From Bin55 sp965220235 (GTDB lineage: Bacteria > Pseudomonadota > Gammaproteobacteria > Pseudomonadales > Azotimanducaceae): 64,000 bases of DNA. Location: assembly GCA_965220235.1 (NCBI GenBank), contig OZ244815.1, positions 2,666,001-2,730,000 on the forward strand. Direction: 5' to 3'. Positions 25,463-34,705 of this stretch are shown one piece after another. The translations under genes were made by a program, and so were the position numbers. The notes beneath the pieces were generated by a model that did not search any database, was not told where the DNA came from, and saw only the letters and a list, made by a program, of their open reading frames with translations. The number at the start of each line of letters is the position of its first letter. Position 1 is the stretch's first letter.

Positions 25463-26085
25463 GGCAAGTCGAGATCGATCGTTACAGTATCAGGCAATCC
25501 AAGGGAGGTATGCGTTGCAACGACCGCCGCGCCGTTTTCAGCTCGATGAGCAGCGATCGAGTCTTTAAGCCAATCACTTGCTGAAGCATCCAGCGACGTA
25601 AGCGGCTCATCAAGTAACCAAACCTTCGCGTCGAGAACCCGCAAGCTTGCAAGTCCACAACGTCTGACTTGCCCTGCCGATAACGCTCCTACCGGTGTAT
25701 TGCGGCGTGATTTGAGACCAAGTTCTGCTAATGCTTCTAAGAGGTTCAGCTCCGTGATTTCCTGATCGGCGTTTTGACTGATCCACTTCAGATTTTCGAA
25801 CACTGTCATAGACGAATTCAATCCGGATTTCTGGCCGATATACGCTAAGGGATGTCCCCGACAGTCGACGGTGCCCTTGTGCGCACGACGAACACCGGCT
25901 AAGTATCTCAAGAGCGTCGTCTTACCGCTGCCGTTTGGACCGTTGATCTCAATCAACGCGCCTGGTTCAACATTTAGATCGAAATCGGTAAGCAATGGTC
26001 GCTCCCCAACTTCTACCAGAAGCCCGGATACTGTCAGTAGTGTCGAAGCACTAGTCGAGATCAATTTATCGCTGCTAGCGATCAC
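25459..26085 (-). CDS. ccmA: Haem exporter ATPase CcmA
   Basis: The ABC ATPase of the CcmAB complex, 208 residues. Walker A INGPNGSGKTTLLRYLAG, the signature LSAGQVRRCGLASLRVL (the expected CcmA variant LSAGQ), Walker B VWLLDEPLTSLD and the switch His in VVATHTSLG are all present. The frame starts with GTG overlapping the stop of the yheU-like gene, so it is coupled to that gene. Confidence 0.96.
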   Translation of the reverse strand: MIASSDKLISTSASTLLTVSGLLVEVGERPLLTDFDLNVEPGALIEINGPNGSGKTTLLRYLAGVRRAHKGTVDCRGHPLAYIGQKSGLNSSMTVFENLKWISQNADQEITELNLLEALAELGLKSRRNTPVGALSAGQVRRCGLASLRVLDAKVWLLDEPLTSLDASASDWLKDSIAAHRAENGAAVVATHTSLGLPDTVTIDLDLP

Positions 26086-26312
26086 TTTCCTGCTTGAGTT
26101 TGGCTAGAGGCAAACTCGTCGGCTGTGAGTATGTGAGTCGAATTGGTGTCTTCATCAAACACGATAAACGCTCGGCCTTTCTCTAGTGCATCAAGCACAC
26201 GCGTACGCTTTTGAGCCAATGTTCCGTCCCATACTACGCTATCACGTGTAATGAATTCGTCGAGTAACGCACGCAATGCATCCGCCGACAGAAGCTTGTG
26301 CGAGACCTTCAC
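26082..26312 (-). CDS. YheU/UPF0270-family small protein
   Basis: 76 residues. The pattern LLSADALRALLDEFITRDSV followed by AQKRTRVLDALEKGRAFIVFDED and HILTADEF matches the UPF0270 (YheU) family, in which a short helical protein ends in a strand with a conserved acidic turn. No function is established for the family. GTG start; its stop overlaps the ccmA start, so it leads the ccmABCD operon here. This is a stable gammaproteobacterial family, but being joined to ccm genes is unusual. Confidence 0.75.
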   Translation of the reverse strand: MKVSHKLLSADALRALLDEFITRDSVVWDGTLAQKRTRVLDALEKGRAFIVFDEDTNSTHILTADEFASSQTQAGK

Positions 26313-26347
26313 CTAAATTACCAGTTTAACTAACGTCGCAACGTCAT

Positions 26348-27190
26348 TCACGAGACCAGACGCTGCCGAATGGGCTCTAAATCTACAGACTCCTCGAGTC
26401 CACTGAAATCGAACAGCTCCGAGTCTCCCAAATGGGTGGGTACGACGGTTCGAATCGCCCGAGCGATATTCTCAACTCGACCTGGTTGGACGGCTTCCCA
26501 CTCTTGCAACATGGACTTGATGACCTGACGTTGCAGATTTGCCTGAGATCCGCAAAGATCGCATGGGATGATCGGGTGCGCTTCTGCGATCGAATATCGC
26601 GCGATGTCTTTCTCGCGAACATAGTAAAGCGGTCGTATGACATGATGAAGACCATCGTCGGACAAGAGGCGAGGTGGCATCGCTTTCATGCGTCCTCCGT
26701 GGAACATGTTCAGGAAAAGCGTCTCTACCACGTCGTCAAGATGATGGCCTAGTGCAATCTTTGTCGCACCGAGCCGTTTCGCAGCTGAGTACAGAATCCC
26801 TCTTCTCAAGCGCGAGCAAATCGGACAGAACGTCTTTCCTTCCGGCGTCTTCTCTTTGACGATCGAATAGGTATCTTCCTCGATTGCGTGAAACTCCACC
26901 CCTTGGGTCGCCGCATACGTTGGCAGAACATCGGGTGGAAATCCTGGCTGCTTCTGATCCACATTCACGGCAAAGATCGAAAACTCGATAGGTGCATTTC
27001 GTTGCAGTGATTGAAGCACTTCCAACATGGTGTATGAGTCTTTACCACCTGAGAGGCAGACCATGACACGATCGCCCTGCCCAATCATTTGATAGTCGCC
27101 GATCGCTCGCCCAACGAGTCGACGCAGTTTCTTCCTTAGCTTGTTGCGGTCGATCTCGTGTTTACGAATTTGGGTGATTGTCGAAGACAT
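26348..27190 (-). CDS. ttcA: tRNA 2-thiocytidine(32) synthetase TtcA
   Basis: TtcA thiolates C32 in a subset of tRNAs using ATP and a [4Fe-4S] cluster. 280 residues with the PP-loop CLSGGKDSYTM (about 46-56), the CxxC pair in FCPICSRLRRG, GHHLDDVVETLFLNMFHGG, the metal-binding IIPCDLCGSQ and the family ending HLGDSELFDF. ATG start. Same strand as the yheU-ccm genes, 35 bases upstream of yheU. Confidence 0.96.
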   Translation of the reverse strand: MSSTITQIRKHEIDRNKLRKKLRRLVGRAIGDYQMIGQGDRVMVCLSGGKDSYTMLEVLQSLQRNAPIEFSIFAVNVDQKQPGFPPDVLPTYAATQGVEFHAIEEDTYSIVKEKTPEGKTFCPICSRLRRGILYSAAKRLGATKIALGHHLDDVVETLFLNMFHGGRMKAMPPRLLSDDGLHHVIRPLYYVREKDIARYSIAEAHPIIPCDLCGSQANLQRQVIKSMLQEWEAVQPGRVENIARAIRTVVPTHLGDSELFDFSGLEESVDLEPIRQRLVS

Positions 27191-27213
27191 ATCGGCTATG
27201 AGCTCGATTCAAT

Positions 27214-29718
27214 TCAACCAGCGTCGCGAAGAATCGTGACCGGCGGAAGTCGAACCAACTTCCTCGTGGAAAGGTATCCGACGCTTGCGACGATACCGCC
27301 GCCGAGGAGAAGCCCGGCGACCCAGATTTCAGGTCGTGTGGCGTAATCGAACTCCAATAGCTTCTCTTCGATTAAGTAGAGAGAAAGTTCCGCGCCGACG
27401 ATCGCAACCAAACCTGCCATTAACCCTAGCAAAAGGAACTCGGCGGTGAGCGAACCCAGGATTAGTTTTTTTGTTCCGCCCATCGAACGCAGAAGCGCAT
27501 GCTCTTTGATTCGACTATCGCGGCTGGCTTGGATCGAAGCCAGTAGGACAAGCGCCCCAGAGGTCAACACCAAGATCAATATCCATTCGACTGCCATCGT
27601 CACGCGATCAATCACTGACTGAACTTGCTTGATGATCGAATCCACGTCGATAACGGTCATGGTTGGATTACGCGCGATCAGCTGACTCAGCTCCGCCCGG
27701 TGTTCATCCGGAACGTAGATCATCGCACGATAGCTTGATGGTATGTCATCGAACACTTTGGGAGGAAAGACGAAAAAGAAGTTGAACTGAGCGTTCTCAT
27801 TCCATTCGAGCGCCCTCATACTCGAGATTCTTACATCGAAAACCTGACCTTGAACTCGGAACGACAAGACATCGTCGATATCGAGTCCCCATGCCAATGC
27901 ATAGTCACGTTCGACCGAGACCACCATCTCTTCAGTTCTAGGCGACCACCATTCGCCTTTGACGACTTCATTGTTGGCGGGTACTTCATCCGACCAAGTC
28001 AGCTGCCGACCTGACGAAAGCCGCGGACCGGGCATGTTTGGCCGAGATTGTTGATACTCTCTTACCGGTTTGCCATTAACAGCCACCACCCTTCCATCGT
28101 AGAACGCGGCAAGATCACCGTCCGACGCGTAGTTATCAATGAATTGCGCGACGTCATCGCGTTGCGCCTGCGAAATATTGAAGAGGACATGATTCGGCGT
28201 ATCCACCGGCAATTGCGCTTGCCATTCTTCGACCAGCGATGAACGAACAAGGTACAAGATCATCAACAACATGATGACCAAACTGAAAACAACGATCTGA
28301 CCAGTGTTCTCGACGTTTCGCCGTTGTAGACCACTAAGTGCGAGTCTCCATACACTGCCTGCTTGCATACCCAGGAGACGGCCGCCTCGCAACAACACGA
28401 TCGCTGCCGTACCAAACGTGACGGTGACCGCGACGATGCCAAGTAAGAGCCAGAGCGTGAACGACCAACTCCCGCTGTACCAAATCAGGAGACCCAAGAT
28501 GCCAGTGATCGCACATGTGTAGGTGACAAGCGAAGACACGCCTGCACGTCTGAAATCGCGCCGGATCACATGCAACGGCGACACGCTGATGAGATCCAAG
28601 AACGGAGGTAGCGCGAACGCGAATAGGCATATGAAGCCCGTAACGATTCCAGTCAGGATAGGTGCGATGCTCGCAGGTGGTACCTCCGAAACGTTCGAAA
28701 GCACTTGCTCCGTTAGATACCAAACCAGGCCAAAGTGAATCGCAATGCCCGCAAAAAGCCCAGCGGCGATCCCGAGCAAACCAATGAAAATCAACAGACC
28801 GAGGCAACCCCATAGGACAGCACGTGGTCGTGCGCCGAGTGTTTTCAATATGCCAACGTGATCGAAGTGGCGCCGAGCGTAGCGATTAGCACTTAAGGCG
28901 ATCGCAACCCCAGCTAGTAACACCGCCATAGATCCGCCGATCAGGAAGAAGCTCTCCGCGCGTTCAAGAGCACGACCAATACGAGCGTCAGAGTCCTTTA
29001 CGTTTCGCCATCGATAGCCTTCCAGATCGCTTTCAAGCGCTTGATACAAGCCACGAAACGTTGCATCGTCACCAACAAGAAGCAATCGATAGTCGATCTG
29101 ACTTCCAGGTTGTATGACTTGAGTGGCTTCGATGTCTTCAGCACGCATGAGTACTCGAGGTGATAAATCGAGCATGCTGAAGCCGCGGTCCGGTTCAGCT
29201 TCAATGATTCCCGTGAGCGTGAGTGTCGCGTATCCGACCTCGACTTCGTCGCCCAGCTCTACATCCAGTATGTAAAGCAATCTAGAGTTCATCCAGATTT
29301 CGCCGGGATTCGGAATTTCTGTCGTTTCGGTCGTAGCGCCGAACGGTTCTTTAGCAACTCGCAACTTACCTCGAAGGGGATAGTTCCCTTCAACAGCTTT
29401 CACGCTAGCAAGGTGCGATTTAGTGTTATCGCTACTTGACAGCACCATCGAGTTGAACGCAACGACCGAGCTAGTTGTGACCCCTCTGTTGATTGCTTCC
29501 TGAACAAAGTGGTCAGGAATTGGTTTTCGTGAATTGATGCTGCGATCTGCGCCAAGAAATACTGACGCTTCTTTCGTCATGGCTTTCTGCAATCGATCAA
29601 CCGTGAGCGTGATCGAGGAAACAGTTCCAACGGCGATTGCCAGCGCGATCAGAAGCAGATGAAGCTCTCCTGATCGCCAGTCACTAAGAATGAAGTTGAG
29701 GATGAGGCGTAGATTCAT
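27214..29718 (-). CDS. ybbP: FtsX-family ABC permease YbbP-like
   Basis: 834 residues. The layout is that of YbbP: an N-terminal helix after a short start (DWRSGELHLLLIALAIAVGTVSSITLTVDRLQ), a large periplasmic MacB-core-like domain, four helices around residues 260-400 and 430-500, a second periplasmic domain, and three C-terminal helices with the FtsX domain (SRIKEHALLRSMGGTKKLIL). It pairs with the ATPase gene whose end it overlaps (ATGA) and with the divergent tesA gene, the arrangement known from E. coli. The transported substrate is not established; lipid- or lipoprotein-related extraction is likely from the family. Confidence 0.9.
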   Translation of the reverse strand: MNLRLILNFILSDWRSGELHLLLIALAIAVGTVSSITLTVDRLQKAMTKEASVFLGADRSINSRKPIPDHFVQEAINRGVTTSSVVAFNSMVLSSSDNTKSHLASVKAVEGNYPLRGKLRVAKEPFGATTETTEIPNPGEIWMNSRLLYILDVELGDEVEVGYATLTLTGIIEAEPDRGFSMLDLSPRVLMRAEDIEATQVIQPGSQIDYRLLLVGDDATFRGLYQALESDLEGYRWRNVKDSDARIGRALERAESFFLIGGSMAVLLAGVAIALSANRYARRHFDHVGILKTLGARPRAVLWGCLGLLIFIGLLGIAAGLFAGIAIHFGLVWYLTEQVLSNVSEVPPASIAPILTGIVTGFICLFAFALPPFLDLISVSPLHVIRRDFRRAGVSSLVTYTCAITGILGLLIWYSGSWSFTLWLLLGIVAVTVTFGTAAIVLLRGGRLLGMQAGSVWRLALSGLQRRNVENTGQIVVFSLVIMLLMILYLVRSSLVEEWQAQLPVDTPNHVLFNISQAQRDDVAQFIDNYASDGDLAAFYDGRVVAVNGKPVREYQQSRPNMPGPRLSSGRQLTWSDEVPANNEVVKGEWWSPRTEEMVVSVERDYALAWGLDIDDVLSFRVQGQVFDVRISSMRALEWNENAQFNFFFVFPPKVFDDIPSSYRAMIYVPDEHRAELSQLIARNPTMTVIDVDSIIKQVQSVIDRVTMAVEWILILVLTSGALVLLASIQASRDSRIKEHALLRSMGGTKKLILGSLTAEFLLLGLMAGLVAIVGAELSLYLIEEKLLEFDYATRPEIWVAGLLLGGGIVASVGYLSTRKLVRLPPVTILRDAG

Positions 29719-30404
29719 GCGATGACAGCACCTGCAGCAAGTTCCGTACTCGATTGGCAGCGTTCCGCCAAGCTCCTGTCGTGCGTTACCAGGACCAGCG
29801 TCGTTTTGTTTTCGTGATTGAGTTCGAATAGTAGATCAGCTATGTGATGACCTGTCTTTGTATCAAGGTTTCCCGTCGGCTCATCAGCGAACAACACTAA
29901 CGGTTCAGAGCAGAACGCTCGAGCGATCGCGACGCGTTGCTGCTCACCACCGGAGAGCTGTCGAGGGTAATGTTTGAGTCGTTGGTCGAGACCCACGCGT
30001 TCAAGGTATCGTATCGCGTCTTCTCTAGCCGTACGTTCCCCACGTAGCTCGGCTGGCAACATCACGTTCTCTAACGCCGTCAAACTATCAATTAACTGAA
30101 ATGTCTGAAATACGAATCCAACGGTGCGTGCTCGAACTTGTGCGCGTTCGTCTTCATTGAACGCGGAGATTTCGTCACCGTCGAGCCAAACGCGACCTCT
30201 AGTCGGCACATCTAACCCAGCAAGCAACCCTAATAAAGTAGTCTTACCCGACCCAGACTCCCCAACGATAGCCACGGCTTCGCCACGAGCGATCGAAATG
30301 TCAACATCTCGCAGAATGGTTAACGACGCACCTTCAAACTCCACTTCCTTCGTAAGGTCTTCCGCCCGAAGAATGGCATCGCTGTCGTTTACTGAAGTGG
30401 TCAA
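29715..30404 (-). CDS. ybbA: ABC transporter ATPase YbbA-like
   Basis: 229 residues of the LolD/MacB/YbbA type. Walker A AIVGESGSGKTTLLGLLAGLD, Q-loop FVFQTFQLIDSLTALENV, signature LSGGEQQRVAIARAF, Walker B LVLFADEPTGNLD and the H-switch LVTHDRSLAERC. It partners the YbbP-like permease directly downstream. The start overlaps the beginning of the divergent esterase gene, so the two transcripts must start inside each other's leader. Confidence 0.93.
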   Translation of the reverse strand: MTTSVNDSDAILRAEDLTKEVEFEGASLTILRDVDISIARGEAVAIVGESGSGKTTLLGLLAGLDVPTRGRVWLDGDEISAFNEDERAQVRARTVGFVFQTFQLIDSLTALENVMLPAELRGERTAREDAIRYLERVGLDQRLKHYPRQLSGGEQQRVAIARAFCSEPLVLFADEPTGNLDTKTGHHIADLLFELNHENKTTLVLVTHDRSLAERCQSSTELAAGAVIA

Positions 30405-31044
30405 GTTACTCCTTGTTGGTTACTTGTGTATTAGTACGAGTTTGAGTGCAGAAACCGTTGAACTAGAAAAGCGCACCATTTTGGTACTCGGTGACAGTCT
30501 AAGCGCGGCCTACCGAATAGACACGGAATCAGGTTGGGTGTCTCTCCTACAGCAGAAATTAAACGCTGAGCGTAGCGACTGGCGAGTCGTCAATGCGAGC
30601 GTCAGCGGTCATACAACCTTGGACGGTTTGAACAGAATCGATGCTCTGCTTGATGAATTCAAGCCACAGATCATGATTTTAGAGTTGGGTGCGAACGATG
30701 GACTGAGAGGATACAAGGTAGAAGCTGTGCGAGACAACCTTGCGGATCTCATCGAACGTGCTCATGCTCAAGGTGCTTTCGTGATACTCGCAGGGATGCA
30801 GCTACCCCCAAACTACGGACCAAAATACACGGATCCCTTTCAGGAGATGTATCGAGAGCTTTCAAAGACGATGAACACTGGTCTCATTCCGTTCCTTTTG
30901 GATGGCGTGGCAGGGGTCGAAGAAGAAGAATTGATGCAAGACGACGGCCTACATCCAACAGCCGAGGGGCAACTCGGACTACTCGCAAACGTGTGGCCGG
31001 TCCTGCTCAAACACTTGAATGAAGTCAGCGCGATTACTGATTAA
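30373..31044 (+). CDS. tesA: GDSL arylesterase/acyl-CoA thioesterase I, TesA-like
   Basis: A periplasmic SGNH-fold lipase/thioesterase. After a signal peptide (VVKLLLVGYLCISTSLSA) come block I ILVLGDSLSAAYRI with the nucleophilic Ser, block II ASVSGHTTLDG, block III LELGANDGLRG and block V DDGLHPTAEGQ with the Asp-x-x-His pair. All four catalytic blocks are intact. I use the ATG at 30373; GTG at 30397 would give an even shorter signal peptide and less overlap with ybbA. Frames extending further upstream run inside ybbA and are not credible starts. Divergent from ybbA-ybbP, as in E. coli. Confidence 0.92.
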   Translation: MASLSFTEVVKLLLVGYLCISTSLSAETVELEKRTILVLGDSLSAAYRIDTESGWVSLLQQKLNAERSDWRVVNASVSGHTTLDGLNRIDALLDEFKPQIMILELGANDGLRGYKVEAVRDNLADLIERAHAQGAFVILAGMQLPPNYGPKYTDPFQEMYRELSKTMNTGLIPFLLDGVAGVEEEELMQDDGLHPTAEGQLGLLANVWPVLLKHLNEVSAITD

Positions 31045-31955
31045 GACTGAGACGCACCAACATGGCGTTTGCCACGGTCGTTTGCCAGCGATTCCTGCTT
31101 CGCACGTTCGGTGAACTGAGCCTTCTGTTGCTCACTCGTCTCATGAAAACAATAAGGACAACTCACGCTCTTAACGTACAGCTCTGATTGCTTGTCCGAC
31201 TCACTGATAGGTCTGCGACAGGCATGGCATTGATCGTAGCTACCCTGAGCAAGATCGGCGTTCACCGAGACACGTTGATCAAAAACGAAACACTCGCCGC
31301 GCCACCGGTTCTCACTTGGATCAATGGTTTCTAAATAACCGAGTATTCCTCCGTCTAGTTGATAGACGTGCTCACTTCCTCCTTCCAACAGGGCATTTGA
31401 AGCTTTTTCACAGCGAATCCCACCCGTGCAGTACATCGCAATCGTCGATTTTTTATATTGGTTGAGAAGGTCTGTTACTCGATTCTCAAAGTCGCTGAAA
31501 CGATTAACCCCTATCGGTATCGCGCCTTCGAATGCTCCTGCCTCGATTTCATAGTCGTTGCGGATATCGAGTACTAATACATCAGGATCAGCCAACAACT
31601 CGTTCCAATCGTCAGCTGAAACGTGGATGCCTACTGGATTCGAAGGTGTCATTGATTTACCGAACTGAATGATCTCGTCGCGTACCTTTACCTTCAATCG
31701 ATAGAAGACGGGATTGTTCGGCTTTGCTGTTGAGTACTTCGCGCGCAACGCTGGAAAATCGAGTTCGACTCTGACAGCTTTGACGGCTTGCTCCAACACA
31801 TCAATCTGATGATGCGCTAAGGTCGCGTTCACGCCTTCCTCGGCGATCAATGCAGTCCCTACCAGATCTAGTTGTTCAAACTGATCCCTTATTCTGGATC
31901 CTAGATCCTCGGGATCTTGAACAGTAATGAACTGGTAGAACGAAACGACGTTCAT
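31041..31955 (-). CDS. trhO: tRNA uridine(34) hydroxylase TrhO (YceA)
   Basis: TrhO uses O2 and a rhodanese domain to hydroxylate U34 of certain tRNAs. 304 residues: an acylphosphatase-like N-terminal domain (VVSFYQFITVQDPEDLG... LIAEEGVNATLA), then the rhodanese domain with VLDIRNDYEIEAGAFEGA and the active-site loop MYCTGGIRCEKASNALLEGG. The C-terminal CXXC pairs (YDQCHACRRPIS, CPYCF) are the usual zinc-binding tail. The 3' end overlaps the convergent tesA stop by 4 bases. Confidence 0.95.
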   Translation of the reverse strand: MNVVSFYQFITVQDPEDLGSRIRDQFEQLDLVGTALIAEEGVNATLAHHQIDVLEQAVKAVRVELDFPALRAKYSTAKPNNPVFYRLKVKVRDEIIQFGKSMTPSNPVGIHVSADDWNELLADPDVLVLDIRNDYEIEAGAFEGAIPIGVNRFSDFENRVTDLLNQYKKSTIAMYCTGGIRCEKASNALLEGGSEHVYQLDGGILGYLETIDPSENRWRGECFVFDQRVSVNADLAQGSYDQCHACRRPISESDKQSELYVKSVSCPYCFHETSEQQKAQFTERAKQESLANDRGKRHVGASQS

Positions 31956-31962
31956 ATGAGAT

Positions 31963-32277
31963 TCAATTCGCCTTCGAACCGCCTAGACATGGTGGCGACA
32001 TAGGCGCTTTCCCAAATCGACTCTCCCAATTCGCTTCTGTGTAAGCATGGATTGCAAGAGCGTGCACGGGTCCTGAGAGCTCCTCCGCAAGCATCTCATT
32101 AATCATTCGGTGTCGATCCAACAGGCGCATCCCTTCGAAACGAGTACACACAATCGTTACTTTGAAATGCGATTCAGAACCCGGTGCGACGTTGTGGTTG
32201 CCACTTTCGTTAACGACCTCAAGATGCAATGGGTCTAACGAAGTGAGTTTTGTTTCAATAGTCTCTTGGATTTTCAT
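31963..32277 (-). CDS. bolA: BolA-family protein
   Basis: 104 residues with a BolA/KH-like fold: an N-terminal helix (IQETIETKLTSLDP), the LEVVNESGNHNV motif, SHFKVTIVCTRFEGMRLLDRHRMINEML (including the conserved R..H and FVGK-type region) and VHALAIHAYTEANW. BolA proteins bind Fe-S clusters with monothiol glutaredoxins and act as regulators. I start it at the ATG at 32277, which overlaps the upstream phosphatase stop (TGATG); an in-frame TTG one codon earlier is less likely. It is translationally coupled to the phosphatase gene. Confidence 0.9.
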   Translation of the reverse strand: MKIQETIETKLTSLDPLHLEVVNESGNHNVAPGSESHFKVTIVCTRFEGMRLLDRHRMINEMLAEELSGPVHALAIHAYTEANWESRFGKAPMSPPCLGGSKAN

Positions 32278-32993
32278 CAATTAACCTCTGCCAACACGAC
32301 CGTGATGTTGTCGGTACTACCGTGATCTCCCGCAGCGTCGATCAACTTATCTAGTAGAAGATTAATGTTCGCACGATGATCGTGCATGATGGTCGACAAT
32401 GCGTCATTGTTAACGAAACCAGATAAACCGTCACTGCAAAGCATGAAAAGATCTTTCGGCTCTACTTCGAATTCGGTAATGGTCGGTTTGACGACCTGAC
32501 TTGGACCAATACACTGCATGACGCGGCTGTCTGCAGGCGAACTTTCTGCTTCCTCTTCCGTGATTTCACCTCGATCGAGTCGTTCATTAGTAAGGTTGTG
32601 ATCCCTTGTCATCTGAGTGAATTCTCCGTCTCTCAGACGGTACGCTCGCGAATCACCAGCATGACAGATAAATCCTGATTCTGCGATTACCTGGAGCATA
32701 ACGAGCGTCGCCCCCATTGCGCGCACATCAGGCAATTGACGCGCCCGTGCATGAATTTCACGGTTTGCTTGCTTAACAATATCTTCGAGTGTCTCGCGGT
32801 CCATATTTTCGGCACCGAGATCGCGGATGCGTTGCGTTACTTCGTCGGCTGTCATCCGCGCGGCTATATGCCCAGCGTCTAATCCGCCCATCCCGTCGGC
32901 GACCCCACATAGCTGCATCTCGGGACGTGTCCAATAGACGTCCTCGTTACGAGAACGGACGCGGCCTTTCCAAGTCTTGCCAATGAGAATCAA
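32277..32993 (-). CDS. PP2C-type serine/threonine protein phosphatase
   Basis: 238 residues with all PP2C metal motifs: RSRNEDVYW at the start, GVADGMGGLDAGHIAA, CHAGDSRAYRLRDGEF, MLCSDGLSGFV and the final STDNITVVLAEV with the DN metal ligand. It would dephosphorylate phospho-Ser/Thr proteins in the cytoplasm. No partner kinase or FHA gene is adjacent, so its circuit is unknown. The predicted start is TTG. Closely spaced with bolA. Confidence 0.92.
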   Translation of the reverse strand: MILIGKTWKGRVRSRNEDVYWTRPEMQLCGVADGMGGLDAGHIAARMTADEVTQRIRDLGAENMDRETLEDIVKQANREIHARARQLPDVRAMGATLVMLQVIAESGFICHAGDSRAYRLRDGEFTQMTRDHNLTNERLDRGEITEEEAESSPADSRVMQCIGPSQVVKPTITEFEVEPKDLFMLCSDGLSGFVNNDALSTIMHDHRANINLLLDKLIDAAGDHGSTDNITVVLAEVN

Positions 32994-33713
32994 TCGCGAG
33001 ATACTCGTTGCAGAGACCTGTATCTACTACTCATCTCGATGGCTGTCTCAGTTTTCGTCACAATCCTTCCGAATCGTGCTTAATCTAGTGCATATTTTTG
33101 CGATTCTACGTTCACATTGAAGCATGTCTTTGCTCGTTGCAGATCATCAGGAATTTGAAAACACTGCGGTTTTTTACTCGACTTGCGCGGTACCGACTCA
33201 AGGTCGCGTATATCGCCCAACCCATATAACGCAAGCGGCTAATTGAAAGACTATGCCCGGCTAATTGAAAGATTGAGACCGAACCTTTAGAGTATTCATG
33301 AATATCCGTTTCTAGATTTCTTGTCATGAACGGGAGTTAGGTCTTTTCGTTACGGCTTCGACACCAATCTTGACGTTCGGCCAATTGAAAGAATGTGCAC
33401 GGCTAATTGAAAGTAGGCCTACATCCGAGACCGTCACGCTCGGGAAGCACGAACGGGTTCGAGGCCATTCAGGTTACGTTTTCGACTTCTCAGATGACAA
33501 CGCGTGATTAACAGCCAGTATTGCTCGATGATGAACACATCGCATTGGCGCTAATTAGCTGAAACTCAGTTTATGCGACTGTCTCCTCATCCCGAAGGAT
33601 CGTGACGCAGTTATCTCGGAACCTCAATATAGCCTTCATTGATGCGAATTGGTAGCGGCAAATCTATAATCCAAGTCACGATTTTTCGGCGAATATGAGT
33701 ACGTTCCGCTCAG
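32994..33713. other. 0.7 kb non-coding interval with paired repeats
   Basis: Between the PP2C gene and yaaA. No convincing gene; a 71-residue frame on the minus strand runs through the repeats and has no family resemblance. The notable content is the repeat set at 33236-33413. The last 80 bases before yaaA should carry its promoter, but I cannot assign boxes. Confidence 0.55.
33236..33413. repeat. Four 14-bp repeats in two pairs, 22-base period
   Basis: CGGCTAATTGAAAG occurs at 33236-33249, 33258-33271 and 33400-33413, and CGGCCAATTGAAAG at 33378-33391, all in the same orientation. Each pair has exactly a 22-base period; the two pairs start 142 bases apart. Tandem repeats of about this period are characteristic of IS21-family ends. 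No transposase coding sequence is left here, so this could be a relic, or a binding-site array. Confidence 0.65.
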
Positions 33714-34496
33714 ATGTTAAGCGTTATTTCTCCATCAAAAAACCTAGACTTCAAGACGCGTGTCACGTCACGCAAGAAGTCCGATCCGATGTTTCTCGAC
33801 GAGGCGGCATCGTTGGTGAACACGATGCGTCAAATGAATGCTCGAGACATCAAATCCCTGATGAACATCAACGACGATCTCGCTCAATTGAACGAGGAAC
33901 GCTTTCAAAGCTGGGATACCGACTTTCGAGGAACAAAGCCGGCGATTCTCGCGTTTAGGGGCGATGTTTACCTGGGGCTCGACGCTCCTACGCTATCAGA
34001 ACGAGATTTGACATCTGCACAACGACGTGTCCGCATCCTATCGGGTCTTTATGGCGTGTTACGCCCGATGGACAGAATCCACCCATATCGACTGGAGATG
34101 GGACTTTCAGTGAAATCGAATGGCTTCGATAACCTATATCAGTTTTGGGGCGCTCGCATCGCTGACAGTCTTAATGACGAGTTAAGGCAGCATCGCAATC
34201 CGATTCTCGTCAATCTTGCGTCAGACGAGTACTTCAAGGTAATCGACACTTCGCGTATTAAGTTCCCGATCGTGCAGTGTCAGTTTCTAGATAAGTTCCG
34301 CGACAACTATCGCTTCATGAGCTACTACGGGAAACGTGCTCGAGGATTAATGGCTCGACACATCGTTACCGAGAAGATCGACAATCTTGCGGGACTGAAA
34401 CGCTTCACGTCCAATGGTTATCGCTTCGATAAGGATCGTTCAAGCAAGGCTAAACTCGTGTTTACGCGGGACGAGCCACAGCCAGCTCAGTCTTAA
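33714..34496 (+). CDS. yaaA: Peroxide stress protein YaaA
   Basis: 260 residues of the DUF328/YaaA family. E. coli YaaA limits free iron and damage during hydrogen peroxide stress. Conserved stretches visible: VISPSKNLDF, LMNINDDLAQLNEERFQSW, AILAFRGDVYLGLDA, RILSGLYGVLRPMDRIHPYRLEMG, LYQFWGARI, LVNLASDEYFKV and FMSYYGKRARGLMARHI. ATG start. The upstream intergenic stretch has no recognised OxyR site that I could defend. Confidence 0.95.
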   Translation: MLSVISPSKNLDFKTRVTSRKKSDPMFLDEAASLVNTMRQMNARDIKSLMNINDDLAQLNEERFQSWDTDFRGTKPAILAFRGDVYLGLDAPTLSERDLTSAQRRVRILSGLYGVLRPMDRIHPYRLEMGLSVKSNGFDNLYQFWGARIADSLNDELRQHRNPILVNLASDEYFKVIDTSRIKFPIVQCQFLDKFRDNYRFMSYYGKRARGLMARHIVTEKIDNLAGLKRFTSNGYRFDKDRSSKAKLVFTRDEPQPAQS

Positions 34497-34705
34497 GACT
34501 TCGACCTACCCTACATTCGCCGAAATCAGGAATCGACGCGGGCACGCCGGGTCTCCGTCGCATTCATAGGCACGTACGTGGAAGTATCCACAGTATTTCG
34601 ATAGTCCTTTCGCCATCAAAACCAAGAAGGTCGACTTAGCTCGGCGGTACACGAAGTCTGATCGCTCATTACGTCAAGAGTATCGACGTATTTCCGTCAG
34701 CGACC

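Noticed and set aside
26440..26470. GGTTCGAATC string resembling a tRNA T-loop
   Set aside because: It lies inside ttcA coding sequence, and no acceptor stem or anticodon arm can be folded around it.
33112..33327. 71-residue frame on the minus strand in the gap before yaaA
   Set aside because: It runs through the 14-bp repeats, has no ribosome-binding site that I could defend and no family resemblance.
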